Position numbers and translations under genes: made by a program. From positions 111,941-175,940 of the forward strand of contig MU623418.1 in the NCBI GenBank assembly GCA_025201765.1: a stretch of 64,000 bases of DNA, read 5' to 3'. The notes under the pieces are model-generated. The model had not been told where the DNA came from. It worked only from the letters and a program-made list of their open reading frames with translations, and made no database searches. The DNA comes from Daldinia sp. FL1419. Lineage: Eukaryota > Ascomycota > Sordariomycetes > Xylariales > Hypoxylaceae. Every line of letters starts with the position of its first letter. Within the stretch, counting starts at the first letter, position 1. Shown piece by piece: positions 1 to 11,964 of the stretch.

Positions 1-81
1 ACTCATATGCTTTAATAGCGCGTCCTTTTGAAAAAGTATAGACTGGTGACTCTGCCGTGCTATAGCCGTAAGTCATATTGA

Positions 82-1735
82 TCAGTCGACGAATATTTTG
101 GCTTCGAGGTCGGAGTAATGTGACAAATATCCATCAAATAGCTTAATTGCGTGTTCGACATCATATGTTCCTCCCGTTTCGCGGATGCTGTGCATACTCA
201 ACTGAGGGTTACCCAAATCCAAAGTGCGTACGCCGAGTTTAGCAGACAACATAGGTCCAATAGTGCTGCCGCAAGATGAATCATTCCTGACTACGAATAA
301 CTGTAAAGGCACGCCGGCACGCTTTGCTGCCTCCTGCAGTAAAACGATACCAGGGGAGTTGGTAGCATAGCGCTGATTTGCGTTGATCTTAATCACGACA
401 CCTTGAAGATTTATAGTTAAAACCAACGTTTAGTTTTATGGAGAGTTTAGATCATACCTTTGTTTATCTCGGGCTGGTGATTTGACTCATATTTGCCAAC
501 ATAGTTAGGATGAACCGAGTGGGCCATGTCAGCCGAGACTAGGAACGACGCTGCCATTGTCTGTTCAAAGGCAGTTGACAAATCAATCTCGGGGTCCGAG
601 CTAATATGCTCCCAAGACTTGTCAGACGCCGTGTCTCCGTGCCCTTTGCCAGCAAGGATAGATAGTCGGCGCACGACAGCGGGTAGTAAATCTGAATTCG
701 CGCCCTGGGCCGAAGTCGAACCAATCTCCTCGTGATCAAAGCAAGTGATTAAGCGAATGCTGGTCTCATCGTCCAAGCTCCGAGACGAGATCGAGTTTAT
801 TAACCCCATTACACTGCAATATGTCATATTTAGGTTATCTAGTCTGGCTGAATAGATGAACTCCTCGTTCAAACCTCCAAGGCAAGACTTTTGAACGTCG
901 TAGAGAACCATCTCAAAGTCGACGACATCAGCCACCTGTACTCCTGCATGCTCGGCAATCAGCTCGATGATGTATGGATGGTGGCGGTCGGTTATCTCCT
1001 TGAGTGGCTGGAATGTTTCCTCTGAGTCACCCTTCGTGCTTGAGGGCTTGGGATTTTCACTTTGACCGGTCCTGTTTAACTCCGCGGCCACCATGCCAGC
1101 AATGGGAAATAGCTCGGTTTCCTTGTTAGGGTTGAACTCAGATGAGCGGTCGAGGTGGATAGCGAGAGTGGGAATACGAATAATAGGTCTATCGACCTTT
1201 ACAAGCTTCTGAATAAAGTTCCCCTTTCCATCCTTGACTAGGGCACGGCCGGCGATGGACAGATCTCTGTCGAACCAACTATGCCAAATACCACCGCCGT
1301 ATGTTTCAACGCCAACCTGCATGAAACCAACACTACTCTTCTTGCTAACAGGCTTCACGCGTAGACAGGGAGAGTCTGTGTGAGCACCAAGCATAGCAAT
1401 AGGGTTTCCTGGCTTCCACTTAGCACCTATAGCAAATGCTACGATGGTCGAACCATTCCGGGTCATATAGTACTTCCCACCAGGTCGAAGGGTAGAAGAC
1501 CAATTGTCACGCTCCCTAACGGGCGCGAAACCGGCTTTGGCCAGCCGTTCGATGGAATTGTGAACGGCATGGTATGCTATAGAGACGAGGGTTGTTAGCG
1601 GGAATGAAGGGGGATAGAAGCGGAGGTGCCGATACTTGGTAAGAAAGGGTAGGATGGCAGGATGGTGGGATACATACGGGTTGGAGAGGCGTTGACGAAG
1701 TCTAGAAAGTCTAAAGCTGATTTTGGGGACGCCAT
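82..1735 (-). CDS. APE4: Aspartyl aminopeptidase (peptidase family M18)
   Basis: Three exons: 1678-1735, 458-1576 and 82-401, giving about 498 aa. Joins are set by frame and by the family pattern: NASPTPYHAVHNS across intron 1 and NKGVVIKINANQRYATN across intron 2. Expected M18 zinc ligands are visible: His85 in LGAHTDSP, Asp266 in ARLDNLN, Glu302/303 in FDHEEIGS, Asp369 in SADMAHSVHPNY and His463 in LSMHSIRETGG. Family members remove N-terminal Asp or Glu from peptides as large oligomers in the cytosol or vacuole. No signal peptide is seen. Length matches the usual 480-510 aa. The ATG at 1735 begins MASPKSALDFLDFVNASP, typical of the family N-terminus, and the donor GTATGT follows. The Ape4 versus Ape1 (LAP4) paralogue choice is inferred from the lack of a long Ape1-type propeptide. 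Confidence 0.95.
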
Positions 1736-4305
1736 TCTGTAAGCCATGGAAGTTGGTTGTCTTAGGTAGAATGTTTTTTGTTTACAAAATTTAAAAGATA
1801 AGTGTTAGGTTAAATGTTATGGTAACTTGAGGTTTCTTTAGGTACCGAGGTTCTAACGTGTAGCTGCCTTACTTTAACCTTACTGACCTCATGTCGACCT
1901 GTGTGGGAAGGTACTATGGTATTGTACTACGGTACTACGTAACGTTAGGTACCTAGGTAGTTATAGTTATTCCATAGTTAGATAGAGACAAGATAAAGCT
2001 ACGATGACGATAAGATAGGTGACTAATCATTGCGCTAATCTACCTTTCTACATAGTGTACCTGATATGCGATCGACCGGGGGTTCCCTCTCCACAGCCCA
2101 CCTACCGGTTTTAGCTCCTGTTATCCGTCTGCCGTCGTGTTACCGGTGAATTCGATCAAGTCGGGTCGATCTGGGAAATCAATCCCCTTGTACAAAGTTT
2201 AAACTCGCCAGACCACTTGTCTGTTCTCAAAAAATGGTTTCTTATTACTCGAATCAATATGTGATATAGGTACCTCAAATTGTACATACCTAGGTGCCTA
2301 CCTACATATGGACCTTGATACTTCTTATACCATCACCACACATCCTCACCTTCGCATATCTCATGCATCATGGGTTTCGGCAATGGTCAAATATGACTGA
2401 GAGAGATATATCTCACGAGTTAGACTTCGCATTGTTCGAGTTCTTCACTCCTTTTTGTTATCCCGGTGCCTGGCGCTCAGTCTTGCGAGCAAGTGGCTCC
2501 TCACGTAGTAACTCCAATCGCTTGCATGTTTATGTATGTGTTGTGCCGCATACGTTAGAGAGAAGGTGGGAACATGGCGACATGGCGACATGAAAACGTG
2601 GGAAGGCGGGAGTGTGGCTTTGGCGATTCTAGAAGGGAGCATTAAGGGTAACGAACCGAAGCCGTTCTCTCGTTTCCTTTCTTGGATTTTTGGACGCCAT
2701 CACCTTCTTCCTCATATGTTTTGATGTGTCTTGTACTACATACGAAGCAAATAAGACGGCCAACCTTGGCCGGCAAACAGAACTGGGCAGATGCAAACCG
2801 ACACATTTGGAACACCAGGCGCTCGCCACGCCTACCGCCCGCATTCTGTACATATTCTGCTACACGTTCTGCAGGATGAAGTGGCGGATTGGGCGCTTGA
2901 ATTGACATCAAAGTATGTCATTCTACCTTCGTTATTGACGCCCTCTCTCGCATAGCACGCGGGGAGGAGAAGTAAAGCGAAGTGAAGGAGTGAGAAAACG
3001 AAAGAGCCAAAGGAGTTCGACGAATCCAACAAATTTTACCCATGATACTCTTTGCGCAACCCACAACGATGCCAGGCACCGGAGGAGCCAGACAACCAAC
3101 CCAGACAACCAACCTAACCTAGACAACTAAGATGGCCAGACAAGGCCAAGCGGGCAGGGCTCCTTGTTGTTGGCAACATTTCCATTGGACCCGGTAAGCG
3201 AACGCACCTGTGGAGTAAGAATTCTAAAGACTAAAATAAGATGATCCGCTGTCAGGGCAAGGGATTCCTAGCTTTTACCACATCTACCACACCCAAACCT
3301 AGCTTTCTCATTTATTAAAGATGGAAGATCTCGAGGGCTCCGAAACTTCGTCCAAGTTTTCGGGAAGCTTTCTGAGCCCATCCGCCGTCGAGTCTGGTTA
3401 ACTTTTCTTTTTTTGTCCCTTTTCTTACGCAGCCTGAAATTCACCGCCTTACTTTTTTTCTTTCTCTTTGAGTTTTCGGCGGAGAACCGGGTATAGCGAT
3501 GACAGCGATGCCATCCAGGTATAAATGTGAGATAGATACCTTACATATCTGTCGCACGTACTCAGAGTGTGTAAGCCCTGTTGGCCGCGGGGTCGTCGTC
3601 CGACCCTTTCTTTACGGCGGGATCCGGAAGATGTCTTCCCAGTTTTTGGTTCCTTTTCTGAATTTTGACCAGGCGTCGACGCATCTTACCTACTAGGTTA
3701 CTACAGTATGTTCTGGTACTCCGCCCACCCTTTCTGAGATGTACGTATAGCGGGCTCTGGTCCCAGTAGGTACAATTGCCGACTAGATTTACGTGTGAGT
3801 ATGTAGTATATAAGGTAGGTATGTTCATATTGCAAACACTCCCTTTCTTTTCTTTTGTTCGTAAAATATAGGTACCTAGATATATAGGACATAAAAAAAT
3901 ACGACATGGCCGTGATGTTTCATAAGAAGCTTCTCTCTGAAGAGATGTTGTATAGGATACGAATACGTATTAGGTATGCTCTCTGAAATGAACGTGGTGT
4001 CGATTCGTACGTAGGTGGGCTTTGGTCTTGGTTAGGTAAAGACGCATACAGTATGAATTATTACCGAAATTTCAGTCATGTACCATACACATCTCGGTAC
4101 CTCCTATGGAATTTCGGTACTTGTCGATACGCCCATGCAATTCTTCCGAAAGGCAGCCAATCATGATATCTAACCAGACTACTAACCCACCCTGGAAAAT
4201 CAGGGGTCTCTTCGAAGCAAGGGGGTTGATTAGGACATTAGAGCACTACTAAGTGCTAGGTAGAGCAATCGCCTTGCCCAGTGTCGTGATGGCCGGATGG
4301 CCGAA

Positions 4306-4340
4306 AGAAATACAAGAAATACAAGAAATACAAGGAATAC
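4306..4340 (+). repeat. 9-bp tandem repeat (AGAAATACA), about 4 copies
   Basis: AGAAATACA is repeated head to tail about four times, the last copy imperfect. It lies in gene-free DNA. Confidence 0.85.
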
Positions 4341-4664
4341 GGGGAGAGTTTGTACATATCACGAGGGCGCAAGGCATTCCCAAAATCTACACCTAAATGC
4401 TAGCGTACTCCTTACTTCTGGGTCATCTGGGCGGTCATCTGTGTTCTTTGCGTTCTTTTACTTTCTGTCTAGGTAGTTAACTAATAAGTGTAAGTAGCCA
4501 ACTATATGCCTAACCTAGGTAGCCATATGCCTATGCGTTTTGCGCACTGAGCTTTTATTTAACTTTGAAAACGTTTCAATTGCTCTTCTCCCCATCTAGC
4601 ATGATATTTTATTAGCTAGAACGAGATTTAACTCTTTTCTGGCGTTTAAATCTTGAACGGACTG

Positions 4665-4694
4665 TTGACTTACATTGACTTACATTGACTTACA
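4665..4694 (+). repeat. 10-bp tandem repeat (TTGACTTACA), 3 copies
   Basis: Three perfect adjacent copies of TTGACTTACA in gene-free DNA. Confidence 0.9.
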
Positions 4695-4786
4695 CATGAT
4701 GGTGGGCAGGTGGCGCGAACCATGATTGGTTCCCCGGCGCCCATGATTATTAGCTCGCCATCGGCCAGACTCATAGCGGACAGCTA

Positions 4787-4832
4787 CCATACAACCATAC
4801 AACCATACAGCAATACAGCCATACAGCCATAG
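4787..4832 (+). repeat. 8-bp tandem repeat (CCATACAA/G), about 6 copies
   Basis: Consecutive CCATACAA and CCATACAG units, one reading CAATACAG and the last one partial. Confidence 0.85.
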
Positions 4833-7800
4833 TAGTACGTAGTGTACAATACAATACCTTTCGAGACTTTCTCTACCTAATTCGAGTCCAGACGTCGATG
4901 GCGTCTACTACTTTGATAAAACAAGTCCATCTAGCCCGTGGGGGAGGCCGTCGATCACACAGACGCCCCATCGTTGCGAGGAATAATCCGCCTCACGTAC
5001 GTGAGCAAAGGTAGCGAGCATTGACGTGCGCTCAAACCTAGGTATACACTCACTCACTACCTAAGGTTATAGATTAGGTCATCTGCTTCTTGGGCTTTGT
5101 TACTTATTATTCTTCTGCTTAGCTTGGTAGATATAAGTTGCTAATTAGCGCATGTTGGCTTATCTATAAGAAGCTGGACTAAAATGCCATGAAATACCTA
5201 ACCTAGTGAGGATATCCGCATACACATACACATAGCTCCCGTTGATCTGCTACATGCATGTACATCGCGTGCCTCGTTGACACGAACAATGCGGGTCCTT
5301 CGGTTGTACCCTGACAGGTACCCCTAATATTCTCAAGCGAAGGGATCGAGAGGGATCAGGTACTTGAGGGGTACTTGGCTCGTTTGGACCCAAATACCCA
5401 CACATCCTATCAACACCATAGGGCAGTATCGCGGAAAGGCCTAAGGATCCTTTGAATACCTATCCACGAGTATTTGGAGGAAATAGGGTGGATATAGGAT
5501 TTTTAAAAGTTGGGTTAGGCAACGTAATCGCATTGAGCCATCCAAGGATTCGGTCACAGTTGGATACAAGTGGGAATTTACATTCATCTTTGTAGCAAGC
5601 AACCAAGCTCAACCAGAAAACCAAGAAACCAGAAAACCAGAACCAAGAGGCAATGAAGAGGTAAATTAACATGGCCTAACCTAGTAAGAATCATACCTTG
5701 AAGTCTACGTGCTGTACGTATTGCACGTATTGTACGTCCATAGGTATGGAAATGCCTATCATAGGACATATTTGACTCTTCCGAGGATAGTTGTAAGCCA
5801 ACAGATACAAGTGGCGGGGTTTAATAGGAGCAACTGTCGCATTGCCGCCAATCGAATCGAATAAACTAGGAATAAAATACCATTTGCTCATCCAACGACG
5901 ACAAGGAATTTTCCATTCGTCCTATTCGATTTCAAGCTTTTTAAAACGTATGTTTTCATTTAAATAACCATCGGTCAACGTTAGCTACCTACCTACCTAG
6001 CTGCCTAGATATGGCCAAGGGCTTGCCGATATCCGCATCGCAGAGCGCAACGAAGGCCGGCTTTGACATCAAGTTGGAAATAGAAGACCTAGCAAATACA
6101 TATTAACACAGATATGAATATGAATGTGTGCATGTATTGGATGCTGAAAATTCTCGGCACTTTGAAGAAAGTGAAACTACGGATCCGTACCACGAACGCT
6201 TTTAGAGGTGGCGGCGCGTTTTGATCTGATTCCGGCTTGGTGAAGGAGGCCAATCTGACACTGCCTGAAACAAACAGGGACGCCAAGCTAGCTGAGCTGA
6301 GTCTATTTTCAACTTAAGTGCCTCCAGGTGCCTCACCAATCCTCGGATTGACCTGAAATAGAACTTGTTCCTGGAAAGAAAAATAGCCGTAGTAGGTTAT
6401 CGGGTTTTTCTTTCTTCCTGGCCTTACTACTGCGGGTCATCTTTACCTTATAAGATTCTGTTTCTATATAATCGGAGCACGCTTTTGGGAATGAGACAAC
6501 TGGGTGTCCGGCTCGTCAGGTTGGAATAGTAGATTCCTTCCCGGTACCGAAGCTTCCTCTCATACTACTCATAGTAATCATGAAAGGGAGGAGGAAAGTT
6601 AGATACACTAGCAAACGTCTTGCCTATATGCGGGTATACCTACCTACCTACCCAGAAATAATTAACGGTTAGCAGTTCTTGTCTGCCTTAGTTTACAGAT
6701 TTAGTCTATAGATTGGAAATCTTGTCGATCATTTCGCCTGGTTCTACTAGAGCTAGGTACCTACTTACTGGGTAACGATGCAATGTTGGAGGGGCGTCGA
6801 GTAAGATCGCCCAAGCGGGGAAAAGGCGGCCAGCCTTATGAGAGATGTTGGTGATTGACCACGAGCAGATGGAAATATGAGGCTGACTCGATTCATTACG
6901 TACGCGCTTCCCATAGTTGCGCCGTGCTTATGATGTAGAACTTGTAAGAGCCTAGGCACACACATGTCATAGGGTGTTTTGCACTACATTACTCTCATTA
7001 CTCGTGTCATATGCCTGCCTACTTACCTATTCACCGATGTCCTACGATACTGGGCTTTCTTGGACTTCCTTCAACTTGTCAGTCCTCACCGCGGGGCCAA
7101 TGATTCGGTCATGTCATGAAAATATCCAAGTAGGCTACCGAATGGTTACTCGCCCATCTTTTCACTGATCAACAGAATCCGGTGTGGGGGTTTACCGGCG
7201 TGTGCAAAGAACTGGGTTGGTGTAAGAGGCACACATCTGGCATAAGCATATATCATGCCCATCGCGGGGCTGCCTTAATGTCTAGATTGGATATAAGCCC
7301 CGATTGTTCAGGTCCCCTCTACCCCGGCGTCGGTATTCGTACCGACGATTAAATATATAGTAGATTCGGAAGATCAAAGCATCGTCTGCATAGTACATCG
7401 TCTACATAGGTAGTAAAGAATCAAGGTCCGCCATGTTTTATTACACGTCCATTTCATAACATTGGCCGAAATATTGGCGTGTCACAATCCAGGGTCATGC
7501 TACCGCTAAATATTTCATTACCACGAGATTTACATTTATTCGTCATACCCACCTTCGTCCATCTTCTTATGGCTAGTAATCTAGCAGCTTAGTAGAGCCG
7601 CCGACTGTTTGCTACGCTAGATGCAGCTAGCTATATCTAAATATCTTAAGCTAAAATATTGTGAGAGTACACTCGTAATGTTTACGTTTATGATGAACGG
7701 CGAAGATACAGCCGACTGACGATACGCCGACCGTTTCTTGGGGGCGTTTTTTTTCTTTTCTTTTTCTTCTCGAGGCGCATGAATTGAGGTATACAAATAC

Positions 7801-8110
7801 TTAGGTAAGCAGGATAAGCAGTTCCCAATTGAGAATTGAAGGATGCGGACGACGATTAAAGAGCCATTCGGTTAGGTTCATGGGAATTCAAGGTCCCTTG
7901 GAATTGATTGATAGCGACGAGAGTTATTTTGACAGAAGTCCTCTTCATAAAACGAGTCAACAGGAAGTATCCATTTACATCCCTGCCCACCTAGGTAGCA
8001 TGCAAGCACCGTAGAGCAAGCGTTTGTCCATGTACAGCAGCATTGCGCCAAGATGCATATCGAGATACATACGGGGGGATGATATTGAACTCGAGATCCC
8101 TGGCCGAGAT

Positions 8111-8119
8111 AAATCTCAT
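8111..8119 (+). repeat. Left target-site duplication of TIR element
   Basis: AAATCTCAT abuts the left terminal inverted repeat. GAATCTCAT abuts the right one at 11956-11964. The eight bases AATCTCAT are identical. The ninth differs A/G, a RIP-type transition. Confidence 0.75.
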
Positions 8120-8268
8120 TAGTAAATTTAATAATATAGGTAAAAATTCATAAAAACACAAGTCCTTACCACTTTCCATATGAAATAGTGGCTAAGATGG
8201 TTTCCTACTTAATTTATATAAGGTTTAATCTTATATTTTAGCATATATAGAATTTAATCCAATTGCAT
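8120..8268 (+). repeat. Left terminal inverted repeat (149 bp)
   Basis: It begins TAGTAAATTTAA and matches the reverse complement of 11807-11955 without gaps. By eye there are about 23 mismatches, and all are C/T or G/A. Confidence 0.88.
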
Positions 8269-9836
8269 ATTTAATATATTTAATAAATAATATGATAAAT
8301 TTAATAAATTTAATTATTTTATAAAAATTCAAATAACCTCCTAACCACTTATTTTAACCATATTTCTATTTAATTATTATAATAATATAAATTTTAATTA
8401 TATATATTTAATTGGTTAATTTAATTAGGTTATTAATTTTGATCCTATAAGGGCACCACAGGTATTTGAAATTCAGGTTGGGGAGGGTGCTATATGCCCT
8501 AAATTTAACCTTAAAAGTAACCCTAAAAATAACTTTATATACCTTATATGCCCTATAAACCATATATATTAGGGAGAGTTATATTAGGCCTTGGTATTAT
8601 AAGCGTTAATGTTGAAGGTATTGTGTACAATTGTAACGTTAGTATAAATAATAATATTAATATTAATAAACATTTTAATATTAATTTTAATTAATTTTTT
8701 TACCTCTCTAACATTGCTGCCATACTAACAATAATAACATCCTTTTTATTAACCTTCTTAACCTTGGTTTTATAATTTCAATAGTATTGGGTAGGGCCTA
8801 AATTCATTATTAAAAGTTTATTATGTGAGGGTATATAATAATTATTATAATTAATTAATTTTAAAGGTTAATTTTGAGGTTTTGGTGCGACTTTTAATTT
8901 ATATCTTTTAAGATTTATAATGTTAATTTTATTTAATTTATACTATAATATTTTAAGAGGTAAACTATTAAAATACATTAATTTGCATTTATACCTTACA
9001 AGTACCTTAGGATCTAAAATCTTTATATCTTTTACTTTTTCATTAATTAGGTTCAAATTATTATTTAAATATAACCACCAATAAAAACTAATATTATCAA
9101 TTTTAAGAACTTACAGTCGGCCTGGATTGATTCTTTCTTGATTATTTAATATTAAATTAAATAACAAGTACTTACAAAAAAAAACCTACTATTTTATAAA
9201 TAGGCCTTTACAAAGAGGTTTAGGGATGAGGTTATTGCAAAAGGCTTTGAAATTCTTATATACTAGCTTGAATTGTAACTAAATTTGTTTTATAGTTTTA
9301 GGTAATATATGGTATATTATAATATAATATATTTTCATAATATAATATTTAAGGAGGCTTTAAGATTTAACCTTTTAAAAATTTAATTTATATTTAACTT
9401 TATATTTGATATATATTTTATATATTAAATTATATAATATATTTAACTTATAAAAATAATATTTAATATATTATTTCAGATGTTTATATATGGTTTTAAT
9501 TTGATTGATTATTATTATATTGTAATTACAAATATAGGAGATTGTATATTAGATGAATTAAAGGCACTATAAGAAATAATATTTAATTAAATAATTTATT
9601 AGGGTTAAAAAAAAAATATTAATAAGAGTGTTTTAAGAAATATATTAAAAAATTAATTAAATCTTAAAGAATTTTGAAGTAAATGGTAATTCAAAAATAC
9701 CTGTATATATATTACCTTCTTAATAAAGTAAATAATAGGTTGGTAAAAAATCTTAAATCTACCTTGAAAACCTTTAATTAATTAAAATATTAATAATATT
9801 TTTTAATATTAAAAAAAAAAAAAACCAAAAAAAAAA

Positions 9837-9874
9837 CCCCCCTTTCAAACAAAAAAATAAAAAAGAAAGGGGGG
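9837..9874. repeat. Inverted repeat with C6/G6 arms inside the AT-rich element
   Basis: CCCCCCTTTC (9837-9846) pairs with GAAAGGGGGG (9865-9874) across an A-rich 18-nt loop. Runs of pure C or G are exceptional in this element. Confidence 0.8.
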
Positions 9875-11806
9875 TAAGATGTATACTAAAAATACCTATT
9901 ATTTCCAATATAATAGTACAAATTTAATTATTAAATTTATATAATAAAAATTAATATTTAATTTATGAATTTAATAGTAGAATCGCTCCTTTAATAAACC
10001 CCATATAATCCAAAATAGATCCTCCATTTGGGTATATATTATCAATTTCCAAGCTAAAATAAAATTATTGTAAGTATTAGGCTATAGATTTATATTAAAA
10101 ATTAAGGGTTTAATATTTTTGATAAAAATTTAAGACTTAATAAATTCTATAATTTTATTAACTTTTAAATCATTTTTAACTTCCTTAAAATCTTTACCAG
10201 CTTTGTTAACCTTGTTACTAATGGCAATATTGTACGAAAAAGGGTTTAAACTTAGTATATTACTATTTAAAAAAATAATACTATTAATAATATATTTTTT
10301 GTTTGTTTTAAATAACATTTCAAATAATACTCTTACCATCAATTTTACCCATTTTTTAACTATATAATATATTACATTTTTAAATATATACCACACATAT
10401 AATTACTATAGTATTTTTTTAAATATATTACCTACAACTGATTTAAATATTCAAAAAAAATCATTTAAAATTATAATAAGATGATTTATTTTATATTATA
10501 TTTGTAAATTTTTTAAATATCCTAATTACCACAAAAAATTAACCTCTAACTCTCCAAAAATTAAATTAAATATTATATAAAAATTTATATATAAGGATAT
10601 TATATTTGTTATATTTAATAAGGATATATTAAATCAATTAATTTATTATACATATAAATTAATATAAAAAATTAAAAATATTAATTTTATATACCTTATA
10701 TATATTATTAAATAACAAAACCTCAAAATTATAATACCATATTTAAATATATCATTTAAAAATCCAAAATAAATAAATAACCCTTTTAAAAATAAGATCT
10801 TTATCTACCTGATATTTAATATTATAAACCTTTTTATACCTATTAAACTTTTTAATTAAAAATTAGATATCTATAAACTTTCCTTATAATTATTTCCTAA
10901 ACTAATATTTTATATTTGTTATATTGGAGGTTATAACTATAATATTTTCTTAATAAATTAAATTAAATAATTTTTCACCATTTTTATTCAAATTGAGGGG
11001 ATTGTTAAAATCAGCCTCAAATCCAAATTATACAAAAAATTTTAATTTATTAAATTTTAAATTATTATTTAATAAAAAATAAGTAATTTAACTAATTAAA
11101 AAAGACCCCATCCTTAATAATCTTAATACAGCTATTTTAAAATTATAGGTTTTTTATTGTATTTATCTAAATCCAGCACTAACACCATTAAGACCTAATT
11201 CATAATTATAACTATCATTTTTGATTATAATAAACTAAGCCATCTTTTTTTTACAATATAAAATTATGGATTTATAAAAATAATTACATTTATAAGAAAA
11301 CCTTTAATAATCACCCTTATTAAAGTGTTTTAATTAGTTTGAACAATTGTATATAAATTGGTAATAATTTATAAATCCAATTTAATCATCCTCTCCTTTT
11401 TTTGTTTTGGATTTAACGCTCTTTCCAATAGAAACATAAAATCCTTATAAATGTACAATTTCAATATAAATTTTGTAAACCTCATTATATAATTTAAATA
11501 AATATTATAAATCATATAGCTACAAAGGTTCTTTCTTTTGTATGGTCTTACAATTAACAATAAATAATATAATTGATATTTTTGTATGATTTGAGGTTGG
11601 AGAGGTTGATTTAATAGGGTTTTTAAATGTTTAAATAAATATACAAATTAGTAATATAATTTTAAGAAGATTAAAGAAAATTACTAATCTAAATTAAATT
11701 AGAAACATTATACTAAAATAACACTAAAATATTAAAATATATCCATAAATTATTTAATTAAATATTAATAATAATTTTAATAAGTAGGTAAGATTTTAGG
11801 GTTATA

Positions 11807-11955
11807 ATACAACCAGATCAAATTCTATATATGTTAGGGTGTAAGATTAAGTCTTATATAAATTAAATAGGAAACCATCTTAACTACCATCTCATATGGA
11901 AAGTGGTGAGGACTTATGTTTTTATGAATTTTTACTTATGTTGTTAAATTTACTG
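11807..11955 (-). repeat. Right terminal inverted repeat (149 bp)
   Basis: On the minus strand it begins CAGTAAATTTAA and pairs end to end with the left repeat. It keeps more C than the left copy, so the left end appears more heavily mutated. Confidence 0.88.
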
Positions 11956-11964
11956 GAATCTCAT
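11956..11964 (+). repeat. Right target-site duplication of TIR element
   Basis: GAATCTCAT immediately follows the right inverted repeat and matches 8111-8119 except at the first base. Confidence 0.75.

Larger units (their letters stand above)
1736..8110. other. Intergenic region, no supported gene
   Basis: About 6.4 kb without a convincing coding region. Open frames are all under 100 codons, overlap on both strands, and show no recognisable domain or plausible exon chain. The stretch holds several microsatellite-like arrays, homopyrimidine tracts (about 3400-3470 and 7748-7772), and many copies of the TAGGTA/ACCTAGGT motif. Base composition is balanced, unlike the AT-rich element immediately to the right. 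Confidence 0.6.
8120..11955. mobile_element. RIP-degraded TIR DNA transposon, probably Mutator-like
   Basis: An AT-rich block of 3,836 bp is sharply bounded by 149-bp terminal inverted repeats (8120-8268 and 11807-11955) and flanked by an 8-9 bp duplication. Long TIRs with a 9-bp duplication are typical of Mutator-like elements. An hAT element (8-bp duplication) is the main alternative but normally has short TIRs. The interior is dense in TA and AT steps and broken by stops in every frame; the longest open frame is 88 codons on the minus strand at 10130-10396. I could not recognise a transposase remnant. Composition and the transition-only TIR differences point to repeat-induced point mutation. 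RIP targets duplicated DNA, so other copies are expected elsewhere in the genome. Confidence 0.85.

Noticed and set aside
10130..10396. 88-codon minus-strand frame in the AT-rich element
   Set aside because: Ile/Lys/Asn-rich composition follows from AT content. No transposase motif is recognisable, so it is not called a gene or pseudogene.
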